Origin: Modestobacter sp.
GTDB taxonomy: Bacteria > Actinomycetota > Actinomycetes > Mycobacteriales > Geodermatophilaceae
Reading direction: 5' to 3'
Assembly (NCBI GenBank): GCA_025965635.1
Contig: JAOPWO010000302.1
Location: forward strand, 1-37,686
Length of the DNA: 37,686 bases
In this document: positions 1 to 7,836 of the stretch, piece by piece
Layout: the number at the start of each line of letters is the position of its first letter
Position numbering within the stretch: the first letter of the stretch is position 1
Program-made: the position numbers and the translations under genes
The notes under the pieces: generated by a model
What the model was told of the DNA's origin: nothing
Seen by the model: the letters and a program-made list of their open reading frames with translations, nothing else
Database searches by the model: none

Positions 1-171
1 CGCCAGCACGGCCTTGCTGTGCGGCGGCCGGTCGTAGGGCAGGTGCGGCTCCGCGCCGAGCAGCACGAGCTCACCGTCCCAGCCGCGGCGGCGCAGCTGC
101 GCGATGGTCCGCACCGCGCCCACGCCGGCGCCGGCGACGACGATCCGCCGGGGACCTCCGGCGACGGTCAC
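1..171 (-). CDS. FAD-dependent oxidoreductase (ferredoxin reductase-like), N-terminal part only
   Basis: Only the first 57 residues lie in the window; the rest continues beyond base 1. From a GTG at 171 the translation contains a Rossmann dinucleotide-binding turn (RIVVAGAGVGAVRT, about residues 9-22), a helix AQLRRRGWDGELVLLG, and then PYDRPPHSKAVLA. This is the usual start of ferredoxin/rubredoxin/putidaredoxin reductase-type flavoproteins, which pass electrons from NAD(P)H to a small iron-sulfur protein serving a P450 or ring-hydroxylating oxygenase. The ATG at 197 is out of frame, so GTG is the best visible start, although no strong ribosome site sits directly before it. It lies downstream of the feruloyl-CoA synthase gene on the same strand, with a 119-base gap. 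The family call is fairly firm; the partner protein is unknown. Confidence 0.7.
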   Translation of the reverse strand, partial: MTVAGGPRRIVVAGAGVGAVRTIAQLRRRGWDGELVLLGAEPHLPYDRPPHSKAVLA

Positions 172-260
172 CGGTCGGACCCCGTCGCCTCCGCCATGGC
201 CGCCACCTCTCGATCGGGAGCGCCCCGTCCTCCGGGTGGCGCGGGCCTCCAGGCCCGATC

Positions 261-290
261 GAGACTTTACATCACTCGGTCATGAGTCTC
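261..290. other. Short inverted repeat just after the fcs stop codon
   Basis: GAGACT (261-266) and AGTCTC (285-290) are perfect inverted arms separated by 18 bases. The repeat sits directly after the stop of the feruloyl-CoA synthase gene and about 90 bases before the flavoprotein start. It could be a weak terminator or an operator for the downstream gene. The stem is short, so the assignment is weak. Confidence 0.25.
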
Positions 291-2126
291 CTAGCGTGTA
301 GAGCGTTGCGACGACGAGCGGAGGACGACCCGCACCGGCGGCGGGTCGGCCGTCAGCAGCGCGGCCAGGCCGGCACGGCGGTCGCGGACGGCGGCCTGGT
401 TGACGTAACCCTTGTCGGTGATCTCCCCGGCGTCCAGCTGGGCCGGCTCGGTGAGGACGAGGAGCCGCTCCACGCACTGCGACGAGCCGCCCCCCTCGGC
501 GGCGAGGCGCTGCATCGTGGCGGCCAGGTCGGCCCGCAGCGACTCCTCGGGCACGCCGTCGGCGTCGACCCGGCCGGCGGCGTCGGGGTGCAGCCACACC
601 ATCGCGGTCACGCAGTCGCCGTCCTGCCCGCAGATCACCGCGTCGATGAGCAGCCCCTGCGACGCCGACAGCAGTGCCGGCCGCAGCGTGCCGACGCTGA
701 CGAAGGTGCCGGTGGCGAGCTTGAAGTCCTCGGCGATCCGGCCCCGGAACAGCAGCCCGGCGGCCACGTCGTCCGGGTCGGCCAGGACCACCGCGTCGCC
801 GGTGCGGAAGAAGCCGTGCTCGTCGAACGCGGCCTCGGTGAGCTCCGGCCTCCGGTGGTAGCCCGGGGTCACGTTGACCCCGCGCACCCGCACCTCGGTC
901 TTCTCCCCGACCGGGACCAGCGCCAGCTCGAGGCCGCACAGCGGCACGCCGAGCACGTCGCTGCGGGTGATCGCGAAGTGCGCCGCCGTCGCCGCGGGGG
1001 AGGTCTCGGTCAGGCCCCAGGCGGTGGTCATCTGCATCTGCGCACCGTGCGCGGCGGCCAGCTGCTCGATCCGGTCCCACAGCTGCTGCGGCAGCGCCGC
1101 GGCGGCGAAGAACCCGATCCGCAGCCGGTCGAAGAAGCCCCGGGCGGCGGCCTCGTCGCGCGCCAGGTGCGGCAGCAGCGCCGCGAAGCCGGCGGGCACG
1201 TTGAGGTAGACCGTCGGGTGCACGTCGGCGAGGTTGCGCACCGTGCGGCCGATCAGCGCCGGTACCGGACGGCCGTCGTCGATCCAGAGCTCACCGCCGT
1301 GGGCGAGCACCAGGCCCAGGCAGAAGTTGCCGCCGAAGGTGTGGCTCCACGGCAGCCAGTCCAGCAGCACCGGCGGCTCGGCGGCGAGGAACGGCCAGGC
1401 CTGCAGCATCTGCTGCTGGTTGGCCGCCAGCATCCCGTGGGTGGTCAGCACGCCCTTCGGCGCGCCGGTCGAACCCGAGGTGAAAAGGATCTTGGCGACG
1501 TCCTCCCGGTGCAGCGCCGCGCACCGGCGGTCGACCTCGTCGGTGGGCTCGACCCCGAACTCCTCCGGCGTCACCGAGCCGGGGACGCCGTCGTCCCGGC
1601 TGAGCACGAGCCGGTCGCCGGCCACCGCGGCCACCGCCCGGGCGAACGAGGCGTCCTCCGCCACGACCAGGCCCGGCTCGACCAGCTCGGCCATCGCGGT
1701 CAGCTCGGCGTGGTCGGCGCTCTGCAGGGAGTAGGCGACGCTGGTCGGCACCACCGGCGTGCCGACCGTCATCGCGGCCAGGGTGACCGCCAGGTGCAGC
1801 CGGCTGTTCCCCGACAGCACCAGCACCGGCCGGTCGGCCAGCCCCCGGTCCAGCAGCCCCTGCGCCAGCCGGTCGACCAGCCGGCGCATCTCACCCCAGC
1901 TGAGCCGCTCCCACGACTCCCCGGCGCGCTCGGCGACCAGCAACCGGTCCGGGTGCGCCGCACTGTGCGCCCGGAAGGAGTGCACCACGCTCACCGGGTG
2001 CTCGGCCAGCACCTCGGACGAGCGGAGCAGCAGCCGGCCGTCGGCCAGCGCCTCGGCCTCGATCCGCGGGCGCGAGAAGGTGGCGACCCCTCCGGGAGCG
2101 GGCGAGGGAGCAGCGTCGGCGGGCAT
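291..2126 (-). CDS. fcs: Feruloyl-CoA synthase (AMP-forming acyl-CoA ligase)
   Basis: A 611-aa member of the ANL adenylating superfamily. The P-loop-like motif TSGSTGAPKG lies near residues 215-225, followed by LDWLPWSHTFGGNF, the GLTETSP adenylation motif, the hinge region with FRTGD, and the C-terminal catalytic lysine in GEITDKGY near residue 573. The DWLPWSHTFGGN and ITDKGYVNQ blocks are typical of the feruloyl-CoA synthase subgroup, whose Pseudomonas members have about the same length. The expected reaction is ATP-dependent CoA activation of ferulate or related hydroxycinnamates in the cytoplasm. A ribosome site GGAGG lies 7 bases before the ATG. The gene is divergent from an XRE-cupin regulator with a palindromic operator between them, which suggests local control. 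No enoyl-CoA hydratase/aldolase (ech) is adjacent, so the exact aromatic substrate is inferred from family only. Confidence 0.82.
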   Translation of the reverse strand: MPADAAPSPAPGGVATFSRPRIEAEALADGRLLLRSSEVLAEHPVSVVHSFRAHSAAHPDRLLVAERAGESWERLSWGEMRRLVDRLAQGLLDRGLADRPVLVLSGNSRLHLAVTLAAMTVGTPVVPTSVAYSLQSADHAELTAMAELVEPGLVVAEDASFARAVAAVAGDRLVLSRDDGVPGSVTPEEFGVEPTDEVDRRCAALHREDVAKILFTSGSTGAPKGVLTTHGMLAANQQQMLQAWPFLAAEPPVLLDWLPWSHTFGGNFCLGLVLAHGGELWIDDGRPVPALIGRTVRNLADVHPTVYLNVPAGFAALLPHLARDEAAARGFFDRLRIGFFAAAALPQQLWDRIEQLAAAHGAQMQMTTAWGLTETSPAATAAHFAITRSDVLGVPLCGLELALVPVGEKTEVRVRGVNVTPGYHRRPELTEAAFDEHGFFRTGDAVVLADPDDVAAGLLFRGRIAEDFKLATGTFVSVGTLRPALLSASQGLLIDAVICGQDGDCVTAMVWLHPDAAGRVDADGVPEESLRADLAATMQRLAAEGGGSSQCVERLLVLTEPAQLDAGEITDKGYVNQAAVRDRRAGLAALLTADPPPVRVVLRSSSQRSTR

Positions 2127-2191
2127 GTGGGTCCTCCGAGGCGGACGGGAGGTGACCTGCTCATCCAGCCAGGCGACCGCCTCCCGGTCAA

Positions 2192-2218
2192 GATGGACGG
2201 CTGTCCATCACGATGGAC
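2192..2218. promoter_or_regulatory. Operator for the XRE-cupin regulator: palindrome plus a third half-site
   Basis: GATGGAC (2192-2198) and GTCCATC (2203-2209) form a perfect 7-bp inverted repeat with a 4-base spacer. A third copy of GATGGAC lies at 2212-2218, ending two bases before the regulator ATG. The site is inside the divergent fcs/regulator intergenic region and overlaps the regulator's translation start zone, so autorepression and control of fcs are likely. The regulator transcript may be nearly leaderless. The binding role is inferred; the repeats are seen directly. Confidence 0.7.
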
Positions 2219-2220
2219 GG

Positions 2221-2814
2221 ATGAGCGACGTGGGCGTGGTCGGCCGGAACGTGCGGAGGTTGCGCACCGAACGCCAGCTGAGCATCGGCGCGCTGGCCAC
2301 CCGCGCGGGGCTGGCCAAGCAGACGCTGGCCAACCTGGAGAGCGGCCGGGGCAACCCCACTGTCGAGACCCTGCTGGCCGTCTCCCGCGCCCTCGGGGTG
2401 GGCGCCACCTGGTTGCTCACCGAGTGGGGCAGCCCGGTCGTCGTCCACCGGGCCGACGGCGCCGGCTGGACCGAGGGGACCGGCGGGCGGCGGCGGGACC
2501 TGGACCAGATCTTCGGCACCGGGCAGGTGCTCAGCTCCCTGCTGCAGCTGACCCGGCCCGGCACGCCGTCGCCCGCGCTGGCGCCGGGCACGCTGCTGCA
2601 CGCCTACGTGGTCGCCGGCGTCGTGCTGGCCGGCCCGGTCGAGGACCAGCACCGGCTGTCCGCCGGGGACTTCATCCGCTTCCCCGGCGACGTCCCGCAC
2701 GTGCTCGGGGCGGCGTCCCCGCCGGCCACCGTGCACCTGGTGACCACCGAGCCGCGGGTGCAGCAGTTCTCGGAGCAGGCGCCCCCACCCGGCCCGGGGC
2801 AGGCCCGCTCGTAG
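2221..2814 (+). CDS. XRE-family transcriptional regulator with C-terminal cupin domain
   Basis: A 197-aa protein. Residues about 1-65 form a lambda-repressor-like helix-turn-helix (NVRRLRTERQLSIGALA, then LAKQTLANLESGRGNPTVETL). Residues about 110-180 form a small cupin beta-barrel with PGTLLHAYVV and SAGDFIRFPGDVPHVL. Proteins of this build usually sense a small metabolite in the cupin and regulate neighbouring catabolic genes. The ATG at 2221 is chosen because the palindromic operator and its third half-site end just upstream; longer frames would run through the operator. It is divergent from fcs by 94 bases. The effector is unknown; a hydroxycinnamate or its CoA thioester is a reasonable guess. 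Confidence 0.85.
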   Translation: MSDVGVVGRNVRRLRTERQLSIGALATRAGLAKQTLANLESGRGNPTVETLLAVSRALGVGATWLLTEWGSPVVVHRADGAGWTEGTGGRRRDLDQIFGTGQVLSSLLQLTRPGTPSPALAPGTLLHAYVVAGVVLAGPVEDQHRLSAGDFIRFPGDVPHVLGAASPPATVHLVTTEPRVQQFSEQAPPPGPGQARS

Positions 2815-2894
2815 GCCTGCCGCACCGGTCTGGTCTGGGTGCTGCCGATCGGCGCCGGGCTCAGTCCTGCGTGCGGACCGACTCGCGCGCAGGA

Positions 2895-3430
2895 CCCCTG
2901 GAGCACCCCGCCGGCGGCGTTGCGGGGCAGCTCGTCCGACCCGGTCCCGGCGCCCGGCCGGCACGGCGAACGCGACCCCGACCTCGCCCACCGGGGGTGC
3001 GGAGCGCCGACGACAGCGGCCTGACCGCCCCCCGGGGCGGGCGTGCAGGACGTTCTCCGCCTCGGCGGGATGCACGTCTCCCCGCCGGCGCTGTGCATGT
3101 CCCCGCTCCTCATGGCCGTCGTCGTCGCCCGGTTCGCTGGCCGGTCGAGCGGGACGACGATCGCGCCGAGCAGCACGCAGGCGTGCACGACCTCGAAGAC
3201 CCGTGTGTCGTTGCGGGACAGCACCGTGACCCGGTCCCCCGGGCCGATCCCGTGCCGCTCGGCGAGCGGTGCGCCGGGCCTGGTGCTCGATCCAGGAGAG
3301 GACCTGCTGCCCCACGCCAGCCGCCTCTCCGCCGTCGCCGCTGGTGCCCCCGACGCCTGGGCTGGACAGCCGGGCCGGGTGGACGGTGTCGCGGAACCGT
3401 CCGGGTGGTGCGGTCGCCGTGCGCACCGGA
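2895..3430 (-). pseudogene. Decayed acyl-CoA synthetase: frameshifted, middle deleted
   Basis: On the minus strand, pieces of an acyl-CoA ligase can be followed only by switching frames. First comes RDTVHPA, then VLSWIEHQARR in one frame, then GIGPGDRVTVLSRNDTRVF and VVHACVLLGAIVVPL in another. These match the N-terminal region of fatty-acyl-CoA synthetases. Directly afterwards come remnants of the far C-terminal subdomain: GGE..., AENVLHA, VVGAPHPRW and GEVGVAFAVPA. The central region of roughly 300 residues, including the AMP-binding core, is missing. No intact frame spans the pieces. This looks like a gene that lost its middle by deletion and then collected frameshifts. The boundaries are approximate. 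Confidence 0.7.
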
Positions 3431-3449
3431 CCGCTGCCAGGCTCCGGGC

Positions 3450-3626
3450 ATGACCTTCGACCTGCACTCCGCCGACGGGGACGTGCACCACCACGGCGAC
3501 GGTGCCCGCTACAGCTTCACGAGCACCGGCCACCTGGTCGTGTACGACGCCGAGGGCAACAAGACCCTGTTCAGCGACCACAGCTGGGACCGGATCGAGG
3601 AGCCGGTGGCCCGTCCAGGCACGTGA
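3450..3626 (+). CDS. Small conserved-looking protein of unknown function (58 aa)
   Basis: The ATG at 3450 opens a 58-codon frame encoding an acidic, His-rich N-terminus (LHSADGDVHHHGDG) and a compact beta-like part (YSFTSTGHLVVYDAEGNKTLFSD). It ends in HSWDRIEEPVARPGT. The amino-acid pattern (alternating hydrophobics, G-N turn, few Arg/Pro runs) is that of a real protein, unlike the shadow frames around it. GCTCCGGGC before the ATG gives only a weak ribosome site. It sits alone between two pseudogenes. I do not recognise a function; the YDAEGNK element suggests a short beta-hairpin fold. Confidence 0.6.
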   Translation: MTFDLHSADGDVHHHGDGARYSFTSTGHLVVYDAEGNKTLFSDHSWDRIEEPVARPGT

Positions 3627-3708
3627 CCCGCGCCGTCGGCCCCGCGGCTGAGCCGGTGGCCACCGGCGTGCCCGCGGTGTTGACGGCGACGGCGTCCCAG
3701 CGCACCTC

Positions 3709-4070
3709 ACCGTGCTGACCGGCCCGAACGCCTCGACGTCATGCGGCTCGGCCGCCAGCGGGTCGTCGCTGCGCAGCAGCATCGGCGGCAGGAACGCGCC
3801 GCGGTCCCGGTCGGCACCGACGACGTCGAAGGAGTCGGGATCGCCCACCACGAGCTCGGCGACGCCGCGCAGCGCCGTGACCGAGCGGAGCACCTCCTCC
3901 CGCTGGTCCAGGCCGGCCAGCGCGCCCATGGTCACGCCGTCGGCACCGGGCGCCCCGACCACCACGCGCGCGCGCCGCTCGCGGGTGGCTTCGACGACGT
4001 CGTCCACCAGCCCCCGCGGCACCAGCCCACGGCGGATGGCGGTGCACCTCTGCCCGGCCTTGGAGGGGGT
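3709..4070 (-). pseudogene. Fragment of paaZ-type aldehyde dehydrogenase
   Basis: About 120 codons on the minus strand read as the middle of a PaaZ/BoxD-type aldehyde dehydrogenase: KAGQRCTAIRRGLVP (with the catalytic Cys), GALAGLDQREEV, DPDSFDVVGADRDRGAFLPP and DVEAFGPVSTV. The N-terminal NAD-binding half and the C-terminal part are absent, and the homology begins exactly at the stop codon of the TetR gene. PaaZ opens and oxidises the ring-expanded oxepin intermediate of phenylacetate degradation, so this fragment fits its position next to paaR-paaK. It probably marks an old paaZ disrupted by deletion; a working copy would have to lie elsewhere. The frame is intact but the protein is far too short to work. 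Confidence 0.75.
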
Positions 4071-4762
4071 CAGGTCCGGGCGCGCAGGCCCTGGAAGGTG
4101 GTGGCGACCAGGGCGTCGGCGAGGTCGTCGGCGGAGAGCCCGCCGTCGGGGCGGTACCACTCGGTGAGGGAGTTGACGGTGCCGAACAGCAGCCGGCTGA
4201 TGACGCCGGGATCGACGTCGGGTCGCACGTCGCCCTCGTCCTCGGCGGCGCGGACCAGGTCGGTGACCATCCGGTCGAACTCCCGCCGCCGGCGCAGGGC
4301 GTCCTGCTCGACCGGGGAGTTGCCGCGGACCCGCAGCAGCAGGGTGACGAAGGGCAGCTCGGCGGTGAGCACCCGGACCGACCCCCGGACGACGTGCTCC
4401 AGCCGGTCGATCGCCCGGCCGGTGGCCGCGCCGGGCTCGGCCGTGACGGCGAACAGCCCGTCCAGCGCCCGGTCGAGCGCCAGCCGCAGCAGCTCCACCT
4501 TGCTGGGCACGTGGTGGTAGATGGCCGACTTGGTGATGCCCAGCCGGGCGGCCAGCTCGTCCATGCTGGTCGCCTCGTAGCCACGCTCGTTGAAGGCGGC
4601 GACGGCGACGTCCAGCAAGGAGTCGAGGGAGTGGCCGGGTCTGCCCCGCCGCGCCGGGACGACGGTCACCGGCGGTTCCCCCGTCGATCGGTTCGGTCCC
4701 GCGGGGCGCTCCGCTCCTCCCTCCGGAGCCGAGGCCGCCTCCGCGGTCTCTCCGCTCCTCAC
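4070..4762 (-). CDS. paaR: TetR-family regulator of phenylacetate genes (PaaR-like)
   Basis: A 230-aa protein (ATG at 4762), or 199 aa from a GTG at 4669. The shorter form begins just before the conserved RRGRPGHSLDSLLDVAVAAF segment and fits the usual TetR length better. The N-terminal helix-turn-helix is clear: ATSMDELAARLGITKSAIYHHV and SKVELLRLAL. The C-terminal half is the helical ligand/dimer domain ending in FQGLRART. It follows paaK on the same strand and should be co-transcribed with it. The PaaR role is inferred from context: repression of the divergent paaK and paaABCDE promoters, relieved by phenylacetyl-CoA. Two matching dyad operators in the 6165-6391 region support it. Its stop codon abuts the paaZ fragment. 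Confidence 0.75.
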   Translation of the reverse strand: MRSGETAEAASAPEGGAERPAGPNRSTGEPPVTVVPARRGRPGHSLDSLLDVAVAAFNERGYEATSMDELAARLGITKSAIYHHVPSKVELLRLALDRALDGLFAVTAEPGAATGRAIDRLEHVVRGSVRVLTAELPFVTLLLRVRGNSPVEQDALRRRREFDRMVTDLVRAAEDEGDVRPDVDPGVISRLLFGTVNSLTEWYRPDGGLSADDLADALVATTFQGLRART

Positions 4763-4817
4763 CGGCTGGCGCTCGCTGCGATGCCCGCCCGCTGCCGGCC
4801 GCCGCCCCGCTGGGTGC

Positions 4818-6164
4818 TCACGACCCTGTCCGCTGGCGTCGGTCGGTGATCCGCTGCAGCTTGCCCATCGACCGGGCCAGCGTCCCGGGGTCGACGACGG
4901 CGACCTCCACGCGCACCCCGACGGTGTCCTTCACCGCCATCTCCACCTCGCGCGCGGCCGGGTCCCGGCGCTCGGGCGGGCAGTCGGGGCGGGCCTCGAC
5001 CCGCACCGCCAGGTGGTCCAGCCGCCCGCTGGTGGTCAGCTCCAGCCCGAAGTGCGGGGACAGGCCCGCCGTACGGAGCACGATCTCCTCGATCTGGGTC
5101 GGGAAGAGGTTCACGCCGCGCAGGATGATCATGTCGTCGGTGCGGCCGGTGATCTTCTCCATCCGTCGCATGCCTGGCCGGGCGGTGCCGGGCAGCAGGC
5201 GGGTGAGGTCGCGGGTGCGGTAGCGGATGACCGGCATGGCCTCCCTGCTCAGCGAGGTGAGGACCAGTTCACCCCGCTCGCCCTCCGGCAGCACCTCGCC
5301 GGTGTCGGGGTCGATGACCTCCGGGTAGAAGTGGTCCTCCCAGACGTGCAGCCCATCCTTGGTCTCCACGCACTCCTGGGCGACACCGGGCCCCATGACC
5401 TCCGACAACCCGTAGATGTCGACGGCCTGGATGTCGAGGCGCTCCTCCATCTCCCGGCGCATCTGCTCGGACCACGGCTCGGCGCCGAAGATGCCGATCT
5501 CCAGCGAGCTGGACCGCGGGTCGAGCCCCTGCTTCTCGAACTCGTCGATGACGGTGAGCATGTAGGAGGGCGTCACCATGATCACCCGGGGCCGGAAGTC
5601 GGTGATCAGCTGCACCTGGCGCGGCGTCATGCCACCGGACACGGGGATGACGGTGCAGCCGAGCTTCTCCGCGCCGTAGTGCGCGCCCAGCCCGCCGGTG
5701 AACAGGCCGTAGCCGTAGGCGTTGTGCAGCTTGTCGCCGGAGCGGCCGCCGGCCGACCGGATCGACCGGGCCATGACCGTGGCCCAGGTGTCGATGTCCC
5801 GCTCGGTGTATCCGACGACGGTGGGCCGGCCGGTGGTGCCCGAGGATGCGTGCACCCGGCGCACCTGGTCCTGCGGGACGGCGAACATCCCGAAGGGGTA
5901 GTTCTCCCGCAGGTCGGCCTTGCCGGTCATGGGGAACCGCGCCAGGTCGGCCAGCTCGCGGCAGTCCTCGGGCCGCACGCCGGCCGCGTCGAAAGCCGCC
6001 CGGTAGTGCGGCACGTTCGCGTAGGCGTGCCGCAGGGTCCACTGCAGCCGCTCGAGCTGCAGCACCCGCAGCTCGTCGACCGACAGGCGCTCCGCCGGGT
6101 CGAGGAGCGCCGGGTCGGGGGCCTGTCCCAGGCGCCGGGTGGTGTCGCTGCTCGCAGCCGTCAT
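4818..6164 (-). CDS. paaK: Phenylacetate-CoA ligase
   Basis: A 448-aa ANL-superfamily enzyme that activates phenylacetate to phenylacetyl-CoA with ATP and CoA, the first step of the aerobic hybrid pathway. The ATP-binding motif SSGTTGRPTVVGYTERD lies near residues 104-120. AYGYGLFTGGLGAHYG is a PaaK hallmark, followed by FGAEPWSEQMR, DIYGLSEVMGPGVA, RTRDLTRLLPG and RTDDMIILRGVNLFP (hinge/C-terminal subdomain). The length matches the family (about 430-440 aa). A GGAGG lies about 9 bases before the ATG. It is divergent from paaA across a 227-base control region containing two copies of a TetR-type operator. Confidence 0.93.
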   Translation of the reverse strand: MTAASSDTTRRLGQAPDPALLDPAERLSVDELRVLQLERLQWTLRHAYANVPHYRAAFDAAGVRPEDCRELADLARFPMTGKADLRENYPFGMFAVPQDQVRRVHASSGTTGRPTVVGYTERDIDTWATVMARSIRSAGGRSGDKLHNAYGYGLFTGGLGAHYGAEKLGCTVIPVSGGMTPRQVQLITDFRPRVIMVTPSYMLTVIDEFEKQGLDPRSSSLEIGIFGAEPWSEQMRREMEERLDIQAVDIYGLSEVMGPGVAQECVETKDGLHVWEDHFYPEVIDPDTGEVLPEGERGELVLTSLSREAMPVIRYRTRDLTRLLPGTARPGMRRMEKITGRTDDMIILRGVNLFPTQIEEIVLRTAGLSPHFGLELTTSGRLDHLAVRVEARPDCPPERRDPAAREVEMAVKDTVGVRVEVAVVDPGTLARSMGKLQRITDRRQRTGS

Positions 6165-6223
6165 GGCCGGTGCCTCCGTGGTCGCAACGTCGTCGCCGGG
6201 AGGGGCGGCGGGCCCGGCCCACC

Positions 6224-6248
6224 AATACCGACCAGACGGTCAGGTAAT
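6224..6248. promoter_or_regulatory. PaaR-type operator 1 (paaK side)
   Basis: AATACCGACC-AGAC-GGTCAGGTAA contains the dyad GACC-N4-GGTC within a nearly symmetric site. It lies 60 bases upstream of the paaK ATG. It shares the core pattern of operator 2, so both are likely bound by the adjacent TetR regulator. Binding is inferred. Confidence 0.6.
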
Positions 6249-6333
6249 CAACTCCCCGGCGCCGGTCGCTGTCAAGACCCCGGAACCGCTCGCCGGATCC
6301 GTCTTGTGCGGCCCCTCCCGATGATGCACACTC

Positions 6334-6356
6334 AATACCGACCAAGTGGTCAGTAA
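6334..6356. promoter_or_regulatory. PaaR-type operator 2 (paaA side)
   Basis: AATACCGACC-AAGT-GGTCAGTAA matches operator 1 in its first ten bases and has the better dyad; together they suggest ACYGACC-N4-GGTCRGT. It lies 36 bases upstream of the paaA ATG, in a position to block its promoter. The two operator centres are about 110 bases apart. Looping between them is possible but not shown. Confidence 0.65.
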
Positions 6357-6391
6357 ATGACTTCCCCGTCCGGTCCGAGCGAGGGAACGAG

Positions 6392-7366
6392 ATGTCAGCG
6401 CCCGCCCTGGAACGCCCCGCCGACGGCCCCGTCGACACTGCCGCGCTGCAGCAGCAGTTCGACGCCGTGATCGCCGCCGGCCACCGGATCGAGCCGCGGG
6501 ACTGGATGCCCGAGGGCTACCGGAAGACGCTGATCCGGCAGATCGCCCAGCACGCCCACTCGGAGATCATCGGCATGCAGCCCGAGGGCGACTGGCTGCT
6601 GTCCGCGCCCAGCCTGCGGCGCAAGGCGATCCTGCTGGCCAAGGTCCAGGACGAGGCCGGGCACGGCATGTACCTCTACTCCGCCGCCGAGACCCTCGGC
6701 GCCGACCGGGCCGACCTCACCGACAAGCTCATCACCCGCAAGCAGAAGTACAGCTCGATCTTCAACTACCCGACGCCGACCTACGCCGACGTCGGCGTCA
6801 TCGGCTGGCTGGTCGACGGCGCGGCGATCTGCAACCAGGTACCGCTGTGCCGAAGCTCCTACGGCCCCTACGCGCGGGCGATGATCCGGGTCTGCAAGGA
6901 GGAGTCCTTCCACCAGCGGCAGGGCTACGAGTTGCTGATGACGATGATGCGCGGCACCCCGGAGCAGCGGGCCATGGTGCAGGACGCCGTCGACCGGTGG
7001 TGGTGGCCCTCGCTGATGATGTTCGGCCCGCCGGACGACGACAGCCCCAACTCGGCGCAGTCGATGGCCTGGGGCATCAAGCGGCACAGCAACGACGAGC
7101 TGCGGCAGCGCTACGTCGACATGTCCGTGCCGCAGGCCGAGGTGCTGGGCGTGACCCTGCCCGACCCCGAGCTGGCGCTGGACCCCGCGACCGGCCGCCA
7201 CCGCTTCGGCGCGATCGACTGGGACGAGTTCAAGCAGGTGATCAGCGGCTCCGGACCGGCCAACGCCGAGCGGATCGCCCGCCGCCGGGCGGCCCGCGAC
7301 GACAACGCCTGGGTGACCGAGGCGGCCACTGCGTACGCCGCGAAGCACGCCGCGGACGCAGCATGA
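6392..7366 (+). CDS. paaA: Phenylacetyl-CoA 1,2-epoxidase, catalytic subunit PaaA
   Basis: A 324-aa ferritin-like di-iron subunit of the multicomponent epoxidase that converts phenylacetyl-CoA to its ring 1,2-epoxide. Two E-x2-H type iron-binding motifs are visible: [11 protein letters not shown] near residue 90 and [14 protein letters not shown] near residue 172. Also present are [15 protein letters not shown] near the N-terminus and [16 protein letters not shown] in the C-terminal part. The length is typical. GAGGGAACG lies just before the ATG. The stop overlaps the paaB start by ATGA, so the two are translationally coupled. It is the first gene of the plus-strand paaABCDE operon, controlled from the shared divergent region. 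Confidence 0.95.
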   Translation: MSAPALERPADGPVDTAALQQQFDAVIAAGHRIEPRDWMPEGYRKTLIRQIAQHAHSEIIGMQPEGDWLLSAPSLRRKAILLAKVQDEAGHGMYLYSAAETLGADRADLTDKLITRKQKYSSIFNYPTPTYADVGVIGWLVDGAAICNQVPLCRSSYGPYARAMIRVCKEESFHQRQGYELLMTMMRGTPEQRAMVQDAVDRWWWPSLMMFGPPDDDSPNSAQSMAWGIKRHSNDELRQRYVDMSVPQAEVLGVTLPDPELALDPATGRHRFGAIDWDEFKQVISGSGPANAERIARRRAARDDNAWVTEAATAYAAKHAADAA

Positions 7367-7740
7367 GCGGGCCCCTGGCCGAGGTGACCGCCGAGGGCGG
7401 GCACGGCGCCGTCCCCACCGGGCCGCAGGTGCCGGTCGCCGACCAGCCGCGGGTCAGCCGCCGCGACTGGCCCCTGTACGAGGTGTTCGTCCGCGGCAAG
7501 CGGGGGCTCAACCACGTGCACGTCGGCTCGCTGCACGCCCCCGACGACGAGATGGCCGTGCACGCCGCCCGCGACGTCTACACCCGGCGCAACGAGGGCG
7601 TGAGCATCTGGGTGGTCGAGGCAGCCGCCATCACCGCCTCCAGCCCGGACGAGAAGGACCCGATGTTCGCCCCCAGCGGCGACAAGGTCTACCGGCACCC
7701 GACGTTCTACGAGATCCCCGAGGACGTCCCCCACATGTGA
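7363..7740 (+). CDS. paaB: Phenylacetyl-CoA epoxidase subunit PaaB
   Basis: A 125-aa small subunit, longer than the usual about 95 aa because of an N-terminal extension of about 35 residues rich in Ala, Gly and Pro. The conserved core is clear: [30 protein letters not shown], then [17 protein letters not shown] and the ending [16 protein letters not shown]. PaaB bridges the PaaA-PaaC core and is needed for complex assembly. The ATG start overlaps the paaA stop (ATGA), which favours this long form. A 96-base gap, unusual in this tight operon, separates it from paaC. Confidence 0.92.
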   Translation: MSGPLAEVTAEGGHGAVPTGPQVPVADQPRVSRRDWPLYEVFVRGKRGLNHVHVGSLHAPDDEMAVHAARDVYTRRNEGVSIWVVEAAAITASSPDEKDPMFAPSGDKVYRHPTFYEIPEDVPHM

Positions 7741-7836
7741 GGAAGGACCCCCACGCCCCACCCTTCGCACACTCAGGGCGGGGCCCTGCGCGGGGGCCGA
7801 CCGCTGGGCACACGTGGCCATGGAGAGGAACCTGCG

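Noticed and set aside
282-3626. Plus-strand open frame of more than 1100 codons
   Set aside because: It is the antisense shadow of fcs and neighbouring DNA, Arg/Gly/His-rich without domains. Only its last 58 codons (3450-3626) look real.
4839-4852. Third PaaR-like half-site at the 3' end of paaK
   Set aside because: Only one half of the dyad is present and it lies inside coding sequence.
7741-7836. Attenuator or terminator in the paaB-paaC gap
   Set aside because: Only a 5-bp GC arm pair can be drawn, which is expected by chance at this base composition.
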